DNA from: Oscillospiraceae bacterium
GTDB taxonomy: Bacteria; Bacillota; Clostridia; Saccharofermentanales; Saccharofermentanaceae
Assembly (NCBI GenBank): GCA_902782125.1
Contig: CACZMA010000001.1
Span: forward strand, 1-64,000
Direction of reading: 5' to 3'
Length of the DNA stretch: 64,000 nucleotides
Shown: in pieces, positions 54,083 through 64,000 of the stretch
Numbering within the stretch: position 1 is the stretch's first letter
How the letters are laid out: the number at the start of each line of letters is the position of its first letter
Position numbers and translations under genes: made by a program
Notes under the pieces: generated by a model
The model's input: only the letters and a program-made list of their open reading frames with translations
Told to the model about the DNA's origin: nothing
The model's database searches: none

Positions 54083-55174
54083 ATGAAACTCGGTATCGTA
54101 GGTCTCCCCAATGTAGGCAAGAGCACACTCTTCAACGCGATCACAAAAGCAGGCGCAGAATCAGCTAACTATCCGTTCTGCACGATCGAACCGAATGTGG
54201 GAGTCGTATCCGTCCCTGATGAGAGACTCGACAAGCTTGCCGAGATGTATAACCCTGAGAAGTACACCCCCGCAGTTGTTGAGTTCGTAGATATCGCCGG
54301 CCTCGTTAAGGGCGCGAGCAAGGGTGAAGGTCTCGGCAATAAGTTCCTGTCCAACATCCGCGAGTGCGATGCCATAGTCCATGTGGTAAGGTGTTTCGAT
54401 GATCCCGATGTAGTACATGTAAACGGTCATGCCGACCCCAAGTCGGATATCGAGACCATCGACATAGAGCTGATCCTGTCTGACCTCGAGATAATGGAGA
54501 AGAGGATCGACCGTACCAAGAAGCTCATGAAGGGCGGCGATAAGACTTATGCCGCTGAGCTCGCATGTTTCGAGAAGATATACAACTGCCTGGCAGAAGA
54601 GAAGGCTGCAAGAACAATTGAATTTACTGAAGATGAGCTCGAGTTCACGAGAGATCTTCAGCTGATCTCCATGAAGCCTGTCCTCTACTGTGCAAACATC
54701 GCAGAAGATGACATCAAGAATCCGGACATTCCCTATGTTCAGATCGTTAAGGATATCGCTTCCAAGGAGAATGCTGCCGTAGTCGTCATCTCTGCAAAGA
54801 TCGAAGACGAGTTGGGACAGTTAGATCCCGAAGACCGCCAGATGTTCCTTGATGACCTCGGCATCGAGAGCGCAGGCCTTGATAAGATGATCCAGGCTTC
54901 CTATAAGCTCCTGGGACTCATCTCTTATCTTACTGCAGGTCCCAAGGAAGTCCGCGCATGGACGATCCCCAACGGCACAAAGGCTCCGCAGGCTGCAGGC
55001 AAGATCCATTCTGACTTCGAGAGAGGCTTCATCAGAGCCGAAGTCGTATCTTACGATGATCTTATGAACTGCGGTTCTTACAACGCTGCCAAGGAGAAGG
55101 GTCTCGTAAGATCAGAGGGCAAGGAATATGTCATGAAGGACGGCGACGTCGTCCTGTTCAGATTCAACGTCTGA
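54083..55174 (+). CDS. ychF: Redox-regulated ATPase YchF
   Basis: YchF (OLA1 family) is a translation-factor-type P-loop protein that binds ribosomes and prefers ATP. The 363-residue product has [15 protein letters not shown] (P-loop), [23 protein letters not shown] in place of NKxD (hence ATP use) and the C-terminal TGS domain. AGAGGT precedes the ATG. Its stop is two bases from the stop of the converging DUF308 gene. Confidence 0.97.
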   Translation: MKLGIVGLPNVGKSTLFNAITKAGAESANYPFCTIEPNVGVVSVPDERLDKLAEMYNPEKYTPAVVEFVDIAGLVKGASKGEGLGNKFLSNIRECDAIVHVVRCFDDPDVVHVNGHADPKSDIETIDIELILSDLEIMEKRIDRTKKLMKGGDKTYAAELACFEKIYNCLAEEKAARTIEFTEDELEFTRDLQLISMKPVLYCANIAEDDIKNPDIPYVQIVKDIASKENAAVVVISAKIEDELGQLDPEDRQMFLDDLGIESAGLDKMIQASYKLLGLISYLTAGPKEVRAWTIPNGTKAPQAAGKIHSDFERGFIRAEVVSYDDLMNCGSYNAAKEKGLVRSEGKEYVMKDGDVVLFRFNV

Positions 55175-55176
55175 TA

Positions 55177-55725
55177 TCATTTTCCCTTAAGGCTTAAGAT
55201 AACTGTCTCGATTCCGCTCGCTATGAATGTGATGCCGGAGAATATTATTATGCCCCTTGTTCCGCTGAACGGGTCGATGATGCACGCGATGCCTGCGGCA
55301 AATATCCCCAGTGACAGCACGAGCATGATCCACCAGAAGAAGCTCCTGAACTGAGGCACCAGTGTTGCTTCACGTAACTTGACTACTCCGTCTATGAGGA
55401 AGAATATGCCTACTGTGAGAGCCAGGATATTAAGTACAAAATCAGGCCTGATCAGGAAGATTATTCCAAGGCTCATGACGATCACCGAATATACAAGGAC
55501 GATCTCTGCCCCGACAGACTTTCCGTATCCCGCTGCCTTGAATTCCTTGATGGATATGATGTAATCGACCGCTCCGGTTATGCCCAGGACTATGAGGATT
55601 ATGGCAAAGAGTATTCCTATGACATTCGATACCGCATCAGGGAATATGATGAACACGATACCGGCAAGTATCGTAAAGAATCCCTTGATGTACGCAGGGA
55701 GCCCCTTTGTGTTTATCCTTCTCAT
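55177..55725 (-). CDS. DUF308/HdeD-like membrane protein
   Basis: This 182-residue protein has six short hydrophobic helices in three similar pairs, a pattern of the HdeD/DUF308 family (FFTILAGIVFIIFPDAVSNVIG, then a similar SLGIIFLIRPDFVLNILAL). Its function is not known in Bacillota. The ATG overlaps the upstream stop by one base (TGATG). Confidence 0.8.
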   Translation of the reverse strand: MRRINTKGLPAYIKGFFTILAGIVFIIFPDAVSNVIGILFAIILIVLGITGAVDYIISIKEFKAAGYGKSVGAEIVLVYSVIVMSLGIIFLIRPDFVLNILALTVGIFFLIDGVVKLREATLVPQFRSFFWWIMLVLSLGIFAAGIACIIDPFSGTRGIIIFSGITFIASGIETVILSLKGK

Positions 55726-56435
55726 CAATAGTAATCCGTCCGGGTAACGCTGCCGTCACCGCTGATATCATAGACATTTCCGTTAGGCTCGGCAGCAGTC
55801 TTGCAAAGGGTCTGGACAAAGTCCTTTACCATCGCCAGGCTCTCACGCAGGTAATTGTGAGGCGCTACCACATATCCTGAATTTACAGCTTTTACACCGA
55901 TCGCGTCAATGCCCAATCCGCAGGCAATGTATGTTGAACGGTAGATGTGATATCCCTGGGTCACTATCACTGCAGATCTTACTCCGTAATAGTTATAAGC
56001 CCTGTACATCGTCTCATATGTGGAATAACCGTAGACATCGAGGAATATGTCTTCAGGATCGACTCCGCAGCTGATGCAGTAATCATACATCGCACCGACT
56101 TCATCGTATTCTTCCGCATCGTCCTTGTCGCCGCTCAGAAGGATCTTGTCTGCCACGCCCTCGTTATACAGACAGACCGCCGTAGCGAGCCTGTCCTTAA
56201 GGAAAGAACTCGGTGTCTTGTCCTTGTGCACGGCACAGCCGAGGACTATGACACAGTCGTACTTTTGGTCGGACTCGAATGATTCAAGCGAAGACACTCT
56301 TCCGTTCACGGAGAGTACCACGATAAGATCTGCCGCCAGTATGACAGCCACAACGCCGGCAACAAGGATCGTCGCGATCTTAATTATCGTCTTCGGGATC
56401 TTCAGACTCTTCTTTGTCTTTGAATCTTTGCTCAA
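55725..56435 (-). CDS. YdcF/SanA-like DUF218 membrane-anchored protein
   Basis: This 236-residue protein has one N-terminal transmembrane helix (about residues 16-42) and an extracytoplasmic DUF218 domain: CVIVLGCAVH, LLSGDKDDAEEYDEV, STYETMYRAYNY and VIVTQGYHIYRSTYIA. Members such as SanA and ElyC affect envelope integrity. The start is a TTG with GAGGAAG six bases before it, inside the end of the upstream gene (56 bases overlap). Confidence 0.82.
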   Translation of the reverse strand: MSKDSKTKKSLKIPKTIIKIATILVAGVVAVILAADLIVVLSVNGRVSSLESFESDQKYDCVIVLGCAVHKDKTPSSFLKDRLATAVCLYNEGVADKILLSGDKDDAEEYDEVGAMYDYCISCGVDPEDIFLDVYGYSTYETMYRAYNYYGVRSAVIVTQGYHIYRSTYIACGLGIDAIGVKAVNSGYVVAPHNYLRESLAMVKDFVQTLCKTAAEPNGNVYDISGDGSVTRTDYY

Positions 56436-56787
56436 ATGCTTCTTCCTCTCTTGCTACCTGTTCGGAAGATCGGACCCTGCCGTCGTCAATGTCTTTTTGA
56501 ATGCTCTCCAGCTGCATGACGATACGGTAGAGCAGATATGTGGAAAAGCCGAATACTATCGTTACCATTATCTCGGCTATGACAATGAACTCTGTGGGAA
56601 GTCCCGGAAGTGTCAGAGACAGTACCAGGAACAGAATAAGCGCCGACAGATATACTCCGGCAGATGCACGGTAATAGTTCTTCGCACGGCCTGAGGACAG
56701 CTCGCTTCTGCCGAACAGGAAGAACAGGAATACGCCTGTTCCCAATACTGCGAAGACCGCAGATATCACTACTGCTGCGGGATTCAT
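56380..56787 (-). CDS. Small membrane protein of unknown function
   Basis: This 135-residue protein has three predicted transmembrane helices (about 5-25, 42-62 and 66-90) and a charged C-terminal tail rich in Glu and Asp that is likely a cytoplasmic helix. I do not recognise a family. It overlaps the coaE end by four bases and the next gene by 56 bases, so all are coupled. Confidence 0.7.
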   Translation of the reverse strand: MNPAAVVISAVFAVLGTGVFLFFLFGRSELSSGRAKNYYRASAGVYLSALILFLVLSLTLPGLPTEFIVIAEIMVTIVFGFSTYLLYRIVMQLESIQKDIDDGRVRSSEQVAREEEAFEQRFKDKEESEDPEDDN

Positions 56788-57389
56788 ATCCTGATGCCTC
56801 TTGCATGAAGCTGTTCGCTGATGAGCTTATCTACCTTCTCATTCAGGGCTTCCAGATCCCAGGAATTATCAATGGAATAATCGCCTAATTCACAGTACTC
56901 GTCATCAGACATCTGCATGGCGATCCTGCGCTTTGCTTCTTCCGGATCAAGGCCTCTCTTGGCAAGCCTTGCCAGCCTGACTTCCTCGTCGCATGTCACT
57001 ACCCAGATCTGGTTGCACATCTGAGTGAACTTGGATACCGGGATGGGAACATCGAGCACTATGCACTTTGTCCCCTTCTCACGCTCTTTCTCCGCACGCG
57101 CTTCCATCTCTTCGAAAACATACGCATGTATAAGGGAACTGAGCAGATCGAGCTTTGCCTTATCGTTAAAGACAAGGGACGACATGTACTTCCTGTTCAT
57201 CGCGCCGGAAGAAGTTACTGCGCGGGGACCGAACACCTCGGATATCTTGGGCATTGCCCTTCCGCCGGCTTCCGTTACGTCTCTGGATATCTCATCGGCA
57301 TCAAGGACAAGGAGTCCCCTGTCTCTTAAGATACCGCTGACCGTGCTCTTGCCGCTTCCTATTCCGCCTGTGATGCCTAATATGAACAT
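56784..57389 (-). CDS. coaE: Dephospho-CoA kinase
   Basis: CoaE adds the 3' phosphate in the last step of coenzyme A synthesis. The 201-residue protein has the P-loop GITGGIGSGKSTVSG, LDADEISRDVTEAGG and VLDVPIPVSKF. It follows polA by one base, the usual polA-coaE pair of Bacillota. Confidence 0.95.
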   Translation of the reverse strand: MFILGITGGIGSGKSTVSGILRDRGLLVLDADEISRDVTEAGGRAMPKISEVFGPRAVTSSGAMNRKYMSSLVFNDKAKLDLLSSLIHAYVFEEMEARAEKEREKGTKCIVLDVPIPVSKFTQMCNQIWVVTCDEEVRLARLAKRGLDPEEAKRRIAMQMSDDEYCELGDYSIDNSWDLEALNEKVDKLISEQLHARGIRI

Positions 57390-57390
57390 A

Positions 57391-60090
57391 TTACTTTGCC
57401 CTCAGCCAGTCCTTTCCTGTATGTACGTCAGCTACGAGAGGCACCTTGAATTCAGCCGCAGCTTCCATCTCGCGCTTAAGTATCTCAGATGCCTTTGCCG
57501 CATCCTTCTCGTCGCATTCAACAATCAGTTCGTCATGAACCTGCATAACGAGAAGACTGTCGGGAAGTTCTTCTCTCAACGCCCTGTAAGCCCTGTTCAT
57601 CGCTATCTTGATGACGTCTGCAGCCGTACCCTGGATCGGAGTATTCATCGCCGCCCTGAGGCCGAAGTTCCTGAGGTTCCTGTTCTGGCTCTTAAGCTCG
57701 GTTAGGTTCCTTCTCCTGCCGTAGTATGTCTCGGCGTAACCTTTGGACATGCCTTCTTCTTTGAGTCTGTCCAGATAGTTCATGATGCCCGGGAACTGGT
57801 TGCCGTACTCTTTGATGAGATTGCCCGCATCCTTGATCCCGATATCAAGATCGTTCGACAGACCGTAATCCGAGATTCCGTAGATGATGCTGAAGTTTAC
57901 GGTCTTCGCCTGCGCTCTCATCTTCGGGGTAACCTCGGATTCATCCACTCCGAAAACCTTTGCTGCAGTCCTTCTGTGGATGTCCTCGCCCTTCATGAAC
58001 GCATCGCACATGATCGGGTCTTCCGACAGGGCCGCAAGAAGCCTGAGTTCGATCTGCGAATAATCGGCATCGACGAGCACGCGTCCTTCGGGTGCCGTAA
58101 ATGCCTCGCGAAGCCTTGATCCTTCGACGCTCCTTACGGGAATGTTCTGAAGGTTCGGTTCAGCGGAAGACAGTCTTCCTGTATTGGTCATGGCCTGTGT
58201 AAATCTCGTATGGATCCTGCCGTCATCGGCAATTGCTTTAACGAGACCTACGGCATATGTGGAATCGAGCTTGCTGAGCTCTCTGTATTCGATGATGTAC
58301 TTGATGACCGGATGCATGTACTTGAGCCTGTTGAGCTCATCTATGTCAGTGGAATACACGCCGGTCTTGTTCTTCTTTCCGTGAGGCAGCGCCAGCTTAT
58401 CTTCAGCAAAGAGTACATCGGCAAGCTGCTTCGGCGAATTGATGTTGAACTCGAAGCCCGAGAGATCGTAGATCCTCGCGCATGTGTCTTCGAGCCTTCT
58501 GGAATACTCTTCGTGAAGTCTGTTAAGCCTCTCCCATGAGACGTTCATTCCGCAGCGCTCGATGGAATCCAGGGTTATTACGAGCGGGAATTCGATATCG
58601 TAGAGGAGCTTCTTAATCTGTTCGTCCTTATCTATATCTCTTTTGAGCACCTTGGCGATGACCATGTTCGCATAGAGCTTAAGCGCAGCCGTGACAACGG
58701 CCTTGCCTTCGTCTTCAGAGGGCTCGTCAAACAGCGACAGCTGCTTTGCTTCCTGCTGCTCTTCTATCGGATATGCAAGCGATGTCACGCTCACATACAG
58801 TCTCTCAAAATCAGCCTTGCCTTCGATCTTGTTGCACACATAACCTGCTATCATCGTATCGAAAACAGCCTTCACAGACCTTAATGCTCTCGGGCAGACC
58901 TTCGAAGCATCCTTGTAGCCGTATGCGGCAAGGAATACATCTTCGTCCTTATCGAACAGGATGCACGCATCCTGAACCGACATCTGATAGAAGACTGATG
59001 CTGCAAGATCGAGCAAGAGCACATAAGACCTGGAATTAACACTTACAAAGCCGATGCCGACGTTAAGATCTTCAGCATTGGCGCCTTCCGGGACAGCCGA
59101 AGGGATTTCCTGCTTGATTACCGGTCCGTCTGCTATGAGCTTTTCCAGCTTTGCCTGCAGTTCAGATACGAACGGATCTTCCGTCGTGGATGCCACAGTA
59201 GGCTTTACACTCTCGAGATCGAGCTTCTTGGTCAGCTGTTTAAGTGCAAGCTGCGACAGCCTGTCGGCAAGCGCCTGGCTGTCAGATATCTGTCCCGTGT
59301 AACCGGTCTTATCAACTCCGTAAGGCACGGGTGCGTCTCTTACGATGGTGCAGAGCTTCAGGTTCATGTCGAGGAGTTCTTTGGATTCCGATATCTTCGT
59401 CTTGAGAGCAGGTGACAGTTCACCGGCATGCTCATAGACGCCGTCAGTAGTCTCATACTGGGCAATGAGTTTGAATGCCGTCTTCTCACCTACTTTATCA
59501 ACACCCTTGATATTGTCGGAATTATCTCCCATCAGTGCTTTGACATGGACAAAGAGTTCAGGCTTAACTCCGTATGTGGTCTCGAATCTCTCGCGGTCAA
59601 AGAGCACTCTGGGCTCCTTGCCTTTGCCTGACTGCGGCATAACGACTGATACCTTATCTGATATGAGCTGGAAGTCGTCGTGATCTCCGCTGAATATAAA
59701 GACATCCATGCCGGCATCCTCGCCCTGCTTGGAGAGCGTGCCGATGAGATCGTCCGCTTCGAATCCGGCAAGTTCCATCCTCGGCATGCCGAGAAGATCG
59801 CAGAGCTCTTTTACGACGGGCATCTGCGCTGCAAGATCGTCAGGCATCCCGTGGCGGTTTGCCTTGTATTCGGCACTCATCTTATGACGGAAAGTAGGCT
59901 CTCTCCTGTCAAAAAGGATACACAGATGATCGGGCTCATACTCCTTCATTACTCCGAGAACGGAGTTGAAGAAACCGTTTACCGCACCTGTGGGTGTACC
60001 GTCGGGCGCGGTCATCGGCGCTCTTCCTATGACAGCATAGTAAGCGCGGTTGATAATAGAGTTACCGTCAACTAGTAATAGCCTTCCCAT
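57391..60090 (-). CDS. polA: DNA polymerase I
   Basis: The 899-residue protein has a 5' nuclease domain (LLVDGNSIINRAYYAV, FSGDHDDFQLI, MGDNSDNIKG), a middle 3'-5' exonuclease-like domain and a family A polymerase domain with DYSQIELRLLAALS (motif A), AKTVNFSIIYGIS (motif B) and MQVHDELIVE (motif C). I see no FDxET-type exonuclease motif, so proofreading is probably lost, as in Bacillus Pol I. It fills gaps in repair and Okazaki fragments. Confidence 0.97.
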   Translation of the reverse strand: MGRLLLVDGNSIINRAYYAVIGRAPMTAPDGTPTGAVNGFFNSVLGVMKEYEPDHLCILFDRREPTFRHKMSAEYKANRHGMPDDLAAQMPVVKELCDLLGMPRMELAGFEADDLIGTLSKQGEDAGMDVFIFSGDHDDFQLISDKVSVVMPQSGKGKEPRVLFDRERFETTYGVKPELFVHVKALMGDNSDNIKGVDKVGEKTAFKLIAQYETTDGVYEHAGELSPALKTKISESKELLDMNLKLCTIVRDAPVPYGVDKTGYTGQISDSQALADRLSQLALKQLTKKLDLESVKPTVASTTEDPFVSELQAKLEKLIADGPVIKQEIPSAVPEGANAEDLNVGIGFVSVNSRSYVLLLDLAASVFYQMSVQDACILFDKDEDVFLAAYGYKDASKVCPRALRSVKAVFDTMIAGYVCNKIEGKADFERLYVSVTSLAYPIEEQQEAKQLSLFDEPSEDEGKAVVTAALKLYANMVIAKVLKRDIDKDEQIKKLLYDIEFPLVITLDSIERCGMNVSWERLNRLHEEYSRRLEDTCARIYDLSGFEFNINSPKQLADVLFAEDKLALPHGKKNKTGVYSTDIDELNRLKYMHPVIKYIIEYRELSKLDSTYAVGLVKAIADDGRIHTRFTQAMTNTGRLSSAEPNLQNIPVRSVEGSRLREAFTAPEGRVLVDADYSQIELRLLAALSEDPIMCDAFMKGEDIHRRTAAKVFGVDESEVTPKMRAQAKTVNFSIIYGISDYGLSNDLDIGIKDAGNLIKEYGNQFPGIMNYLDRLKEEGMSKGYAETYYGRRRNLTELKSQNRNLRNFGLRAAMNTPIQGTAADVIKIAMNRAYRALREELPDSLLVMQVHDELIVECDEKDAAKASEILKREMEAAAEFKVPLVADVHTGKDWLRAK

Positions 60091-60091
60091 A

Positions 60092-63000
60092 TCAGTTATC
60101 TCCGGCCGTATTGCCTTCCTTCTCGATCTCCATGTTCCTGACAGTATGTGCAGTGGAGATCATGAGCTTGATCCTGTTGAGCTGATTTGCTTCAGAAGCA
60201 CCCGGATCGTAGTCGATCGGGATGATGTTCGAGTTAGGATACTGACGTCTAAGTTCCTTGATCATACCCTTACCGGTCACATGGTTAGGCAGACATGCAA
60301 ACGGCTGTGCGCAGATGATGTTCGGAACACCGTCCTGGATGAGCTCGATCATCTCAGCCGTGAGGAACCAGCCCTCGCCGCAGGAGTTGCCGCATGACAG
60401 GACTGAAGATGATTTCTCTGCGAGTTCCTGTATCCTCTCGGTAAGCATGAACTTGCCGCCGGTCTTCCTGAATTCTTTGTTTATCGGATTCCTGAGAAGC
60501 TCCATGAACCTGATTCCCTGTGTCATCAGATATGCGGTCTGCTTGCTCCTTCCGAGGTTCTGGGCCTGCCAGATCGGGTTATAAGCGCAGTATAAGAAGA
60601 AGTCGAGAACGCCGGGAAGAACGCCTTCACAGCCTTCTGCTTCGATAACATCGATGGCGTTGTTGTTCGCATCAGGCTGGAACTTAACGAGGATCTCTCC
60701 GACGAGACCGACACGCGGCTTTCTCGGAATATCCTGAAGCGGAAGCTTATCGAACTTCTCTACTGCGAACTTAATAAACTGCTTGTATCTCTTGATGACA
60801 GGCGGATTGTCGATATCAACGCCAATGGACTCGAGGACTTCCCTGATAGCCTTCTGCTCTTCTTCCGTCTTGGAGTAATAGCTGTTGGGCATCATCACAT
60901 CGTATCTCTCGGTAAGATCATCTGATAATTCCTTGGGATTCAGCATCTTCCTTCCGATCCTGTTGATGTATGAATACAGCGCATTGGCTGCTCCGGGGAC
61001 AGTCTCATAAGGTCTGGTCCTGAGCAGGAGCGTTGTGAGCATATCGCCCAACGACAGTGCCTCGATGGCATCGAGGAGGAATCCTGCAGTGTATTCGAAT
61101 CCCTCGTTCTTCTCGAATCTCTGAGCCGAGATAGTGATTACGGGGATCTGCGGATAACCTGCCTCCTTCAGTGCCTTCCTGAGGAATGCGACATAGTTGG
61201 TGGCACGGCATCCGCCGCCTGTCTGAGTGATCGCCAGCGTCGTGTTGTCCGGGTCGAGTTCGCCCTTCAGCACCGCGTTGATCATCTGACCTACGACTAT
61301 GATCGTCGGGAAACATGCATCGTTATTAACGTACTTGAGTCCGCACTCGATATCTTCTCTCGTAGCCTGCTTAAGGAGCTTGAGCTTATATCCGTGCTTG
61401 TGGAATACAGCCTCGACGAACTCGAACTGGATCGGAGCCATCTGAGGAGCAAGGATCGTGTGATTCTTCTTGTTCTCCTTGGTGAACTCGACTCTGTGAA
61501 GAGCATAAGGAGCATCTTCATCCTTCTTAGACTCTTCCTGCTTCGGTGCGTTCTTCTCCATATCGGCTCTCTCGTTCATTGCAACCACGAGAGATCTCAT
61601 CCTTATCCTGGCAGCACCCAGATTGGATACCTCATCGATCTTGAGGAGCGTATAGAGCTTGCCGGAAGATTCAAGTATCTCCTGAACCTGATCTGATGTA
61701 ACGGCATCAAGACCGCAGCCGAAGCTCGTGAGCTGAACGAGCTCGAGGTCAGGTCTGGTAATGACGAACGCAGCAGCCTCATAGAGTCTCGTGTGGTACA
61801 TCCACTGGTCGATGACTCTGATAGGTCTCATGAGCATACCGGCTCTTGCCACGGAGTCTTCAGTGAGAACGGCAAGGCCGAGAGAATTGATCATCTCAGG
61901 TATGCCGTGATTGATCTCAGGATCGATGTGATAAGGTCTGCCGGCAAGGACTACACCCTTGATGCCCTTCTCCTTCATCTCCTTGAGGACTCTGTCGCCT
62001 TCTGCCCTGATATCTTCCTTGTACTTGCCGTATTCGGCAGCTCCTGCCTCGACCGCAGCTTTCGCTTCCTCGTAGGATACTGCAGTATAGTCGAAGCACT
62101 TGACGAGATTCCTTGCCACAGCCTCGAGATTATCAAGAGGCATGAACGGATTGATGTAGTTGATGTCTAACTCTCTCAGGTTCTCCACGTTGTTGCGGAT
62201 GACCTCAGGATACGAGCATACGATCGGGCAGTTGTAATGGTTGTTCGAACCGCTGTTCTCGACGTTCTCATACGGAACATCAGGATAGAAGATCGTCGTG
62301 ATGCCGCGCGAGATGAGGTTCTCGATATGACCGTGCGCGAGCTTTGCAGGATAGCATACAGACTCCGACGGGATCGTCTCCATTCCGCTCTCATAGAGCT
62401 TGTGGGAAGATCTTGCAGATACGAGGACTCTGAATCCGAGCTTGGTAAGTACGGTGAACCAGAACGGATAGTTCTCATACTGGTTCAGTACACGCGGGAT
62501 TCCGATCTCTCCTCTCGGAGCATCTTCAGCCTTAAGCGGCTTATAGTCGAATGTCCTCTTATACTTGTATTCGAATATGTTCGGAAGCTTCTCCTTATCC
62601 TTAACGGTCTCCCTGTCGAGTGCGATGTCTTCGCCTCTCTCGCATCTGTTTCCCGATACGAATCTCTGACCGTTGGAGAATTTCGCGATGGTGATACGGC
62701 AGTGGTTGGTACATCCCGGGCACTGTGCGTTCTCGGTCTCCATGGAGAATGAATCAAGATCGTCCCTGCCGAGTACCGCGGAGCTTCCCTCATCACCGTT
62801 CTTTGCACGCTTCCTGGCGATAAGAGCGGCACCGAAAGCACCCATGAGGCCTGCAACATTAGGCCTTATTACATCACGGTGCGATACGAGCTCGAAGCAA
62901 CGTAAGATGGCGTCATTCAGGAATGTTCCGCCCTGAACCACGACGTTCTTGCCGAGTTGTTCGGTATCTCTGATCTTGATGACCTTATAGAGAGCATTAC

Positions 63001-64000
63001 GGACGACAGAATAAGACAGACCTGCGGAGATATCACCTACGGATGCGCCTTCCTTCTGCGCCTGCTTTACCTTGGAATTCATGAATACCGTGCATCTTGT
63101 ACCGAGATCGACAGGCTTCTTGGAAGACAGCGCTGCCGCAGCGAATTCAGGTGTCGTGAGGTTAAGCGTCTCGGCAAAGGTCTGAATGAATGAACCGCAT
63201 CCGGAAGAGCACGCTTCGTTAAGCATGATGGAATCGATGACACCGTTCCTGATCTTCATGCACTTCATGTCCTGACCGCCGATGTCGATGATGAAGTCGA
63301 CGTCCGGGCAGAAGAATTTGGCAGACTGGAAATGTGCCATCGTCTCGATCTCGCCCTCGTCGATTCCGAGAGCAGCCTTGATGATGTTCTCACCGTAACC
63401 TGTTACGCAGGAATAAGCGATATGGCAGTCGGAAGGCATCTTGGAGTAGATGTCCTTCATGATGGTGACCGCACTCATTACGGGGTTACCCTTGTTGGAT
63501 GCGTAATATGTGTATACCAGGTCACCCTTGGCATTGATGAGGACTGCCTTTGTCGTGGTGGAACCTGCATCGATACCGAGATAAAGCGCGCCCTTCTGTT
63601 CGGTCAGATCGAGCACCGGGATCTTATCCTTTGCATGTCTCTCGTCAAAGGCCTTCTTGTCAGCCTCATCCGTGAAGATGGGGTCGATCCTGATGATATC
63701 AGGGACAAAGCCTTCCCTGTTCTTGAGCTTTACGCACAGATCAGACAGCTTGGCAGGAGCCGTGCCGTCAGCAGAGAGCGCGGCACCGAGACCGACGTAG
63801 ATCTGGGCATCTTCAGGCATCCAGAAGGAATCGACCTTCTCTGCAAGCGTTCTCTCGAAAGCATTGCGCAGCTCTGAGTTGAAGAACAGCGGACCTCCGA
63901 GGAAAGCCACGTTGCCCTTGATGGGACGGCCGCAGGCAAGACCCGAGATCGTCTGGTTGACTACCGACTGATATATGGATGCGGCAAGGTCCTCCTTTGC
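60092..64000 (-). CDS. Acyl-CoA dehydratase activase-related protein (5' truncated)
   Basis: This very large protein (over 1300 residues here) belongs to the BadF/BcrA/HgdC group. Its frame stays open to the window edge, so the start lies outside. The end of one ASKHA ATPase domain (FLGGPLFFNSELRNAF) is followed by a second complete one (YLGIDAGSTTTKAVLIN, DIGGQDMKCMKI, Cys-rich NEACSSGCGSFI, VVQGGTF), a DUF2229-like part (IPRVLNQYENYPFW) and a dehydratase-like end (TQTGGGCRATNYV). Such activases use ATP to inject an electron into 2-hydroxyacyl-CoA dehydratases. The dehydratase partner is not visible here. Confidence 0.88.
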   Translation of the reverse strand, partial: AKEDLAASIYQSVVNQTISGLACGRPIKGNVAFLGGPLFFNSELRNAFERTLAEKVDSFWMPEDAQIYVGLGAALSADGTAPAKLSDLCVKLKNREGFVPDIIRIDPIFTDEADKKAFDERHAKDKIPVLDLTEQKGALYLGIDAGSTTTKAVLINAKGDLVYTYYASNKGNPVMSAVTIMKDIYSKMPSDCHIAYSCVTGYGENIIKAALGIDEGEIETMAHFQSAKFFCPDVDFIIDIGGQDMKCMKIRNGVIDSIMLNEACSSGCGSFIQTFAETLNLTTPEFAAAALSSKKPVDLGTRCTVFMNSKVKQAQKEGASVGDISAGLSYSVVRNALYKVIKIRDTEQLGKNVVVQGGTFLNDAILRCFELVSHRDVIRPNVAGLMGAFGAALIARKRAKNGDEGSSAVLGRDDLDSFSMETENAQCPGCTNHCRITIAKFSNGQRFVSGNRCERGEDIALDRETVKDKEKLPNIFEYKYKRTFDYKPLKAEDAPRGEIGIPRVLNQYENYPFWFTVLTKLGFRVLVSARSSHKLYESGMETIPSESVCYPAKLAHGHIENLISRGITTIFYPDVPYENVENSGSNNHYNCPIVCSYPEVIRNNVENLRELDINYINPFMPLDNLEAVARNLVKCFDYTAVSYEEAKAAVEAGAAEYGKYKEDIRAEGDRVLKEMKEKGIKGVVLAGRPYHIDPEINHGIPEMINSLGLAVLTEDSVARAGMLMRPIRVIDQWMYHTRLYEAAAFVITRPDLELVQLTSFGCGLDAVTSDQVQEILESSGKLYTLLKIDEVSNLGAARIRMRSLVVAMNERADMEKNAPKQEESKKDEDAPYALHRVEFTKENKKNHTILAPQMAPIQFEFVEAVFHKHGYKLKLLKQATREDIECGLKYVNNDACFPTIIVVGQMINAVLKGELDPDNTTLAITQTGGGCRATNYVAFLRKALKEAGYPQIPVITISAQRFEKNEGFEYTAGFLLDAIEALSLGDMLTTLLLRTRPYETVPGAANALYSYINRIGRKMLNPKELSDDLTERYDVMMPNSYYSKTEEEQKAIREVLESIGVDIDNPPVIKRYKQFIKFAVEKFDKLPLQDIPRKPRVGLVGEILVKFQPDANNNAIDVIEAEGCEGVLPGVLDFFLYCAYNPIWQAQNLGRSKQTAYLMTQGIRFMELLRNPINKEFRKTGGKFMLTERIQELAEKSSSVLSCGNSCGEGWFLTAEMIELIQDGVPNIICAQPFACLPNHVTGKGMIKELRRQYPNSNIIPIDYDPGASEANQLNRIKLMISTAHTVRNMEIEKEGNTAGDN

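Overview
The window reads as a chromosomal segment of a Gram-positive-lineage anaerobe of the Bacillota, class Clostridia. This rests on the ylxM-ffh-rpsP-khpA-rimM-trmD-rplS operon, the infC-rpmI-rplT operon, long PPi-dependent phosphofructokinase, separate N- and C-terminal transketolase subunits, PurO-type IMP cyclohydrolase, strong AGGAGG ribosome sites and a giant acyl-CoA dehydratase activase. I cannot place it below class (Lachnospiraceae and Saccharofermentanales both seem possible).

Layout. 1-8 kb is core translation and secretion: infC-rpmI-rplT, rbgA-rnhB, and a seven-gene operon from ylxM to rplS. 8.05-30.8 kb is a visibly more AT-rich accessory island. One long leftward run (about 26.8 to 8.3 kb) encodes a sugar aminotransferase, a GNAT acyltransferase, a polyprenyl-phosphate glycosyltransferase, two small SMR-type membrane proteins, an FkbM methyltransferase, three kinds of aldehyde-using carbon-carbon bond enzymes (split transketolase, acetolactate-synthase-like TPP enzyme, HMGL-type aldolase), two LuxE/LuxC acid-to-aldehyde modules (one split, one fused), an acyl carrier protein with its own AMP ligase, and two SDR reductases. 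Two related, divergent GT-C-like membrane proteins lie at its upstream end. The left edge carries the 3' remnant of an acyltransferase gene. 30.9-37.3 kb holds pfp, a NUDIX hydrolase, a flavin reductase, a GNAT-Ogt fusion, an orphan solute-binding lipoprotein, tRNA-Thr(CGT) and a HAD phosphatase. 37.3-43 kb is a purine cluster (purE-purF-purN-purO-purH) behind a CapA-like lipoprotein gene. 43-64 kb is housekeeping: queA-tgt, a PP2C phosphatase with a degenerate partner, trmFO, topA, dprA, comM, ychF, coaE, polA and the 5'-truncated end of a 2-hydroxyacyl-CoA dehydratase activase.

How the island may work (inference). Carboxylates are activated by LuxE or by the AMP-ligase/ACP pair and reduced by LuxC to aldehydes. 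These are extended by the transketolase, the pyruvate-type TPP enzyme or the aldolase, and reduced by the SDRs. The product would be an unusual extended or branched sugar or acyl decoration, aminated, acylated and methylated. It would be loaded on a polyprenyl phosphate by the GT2 enzyme, flipped by the SMR pair and transferred outside by the GT-C proteins. No luciferase genes are present, so this is not a light system. I know of no described pathway with this combination, and it is the main candidate for a new system here.

No stretch longer than about 300 bases lacks a gene. Bases 1-90 hold nothing I can identify.
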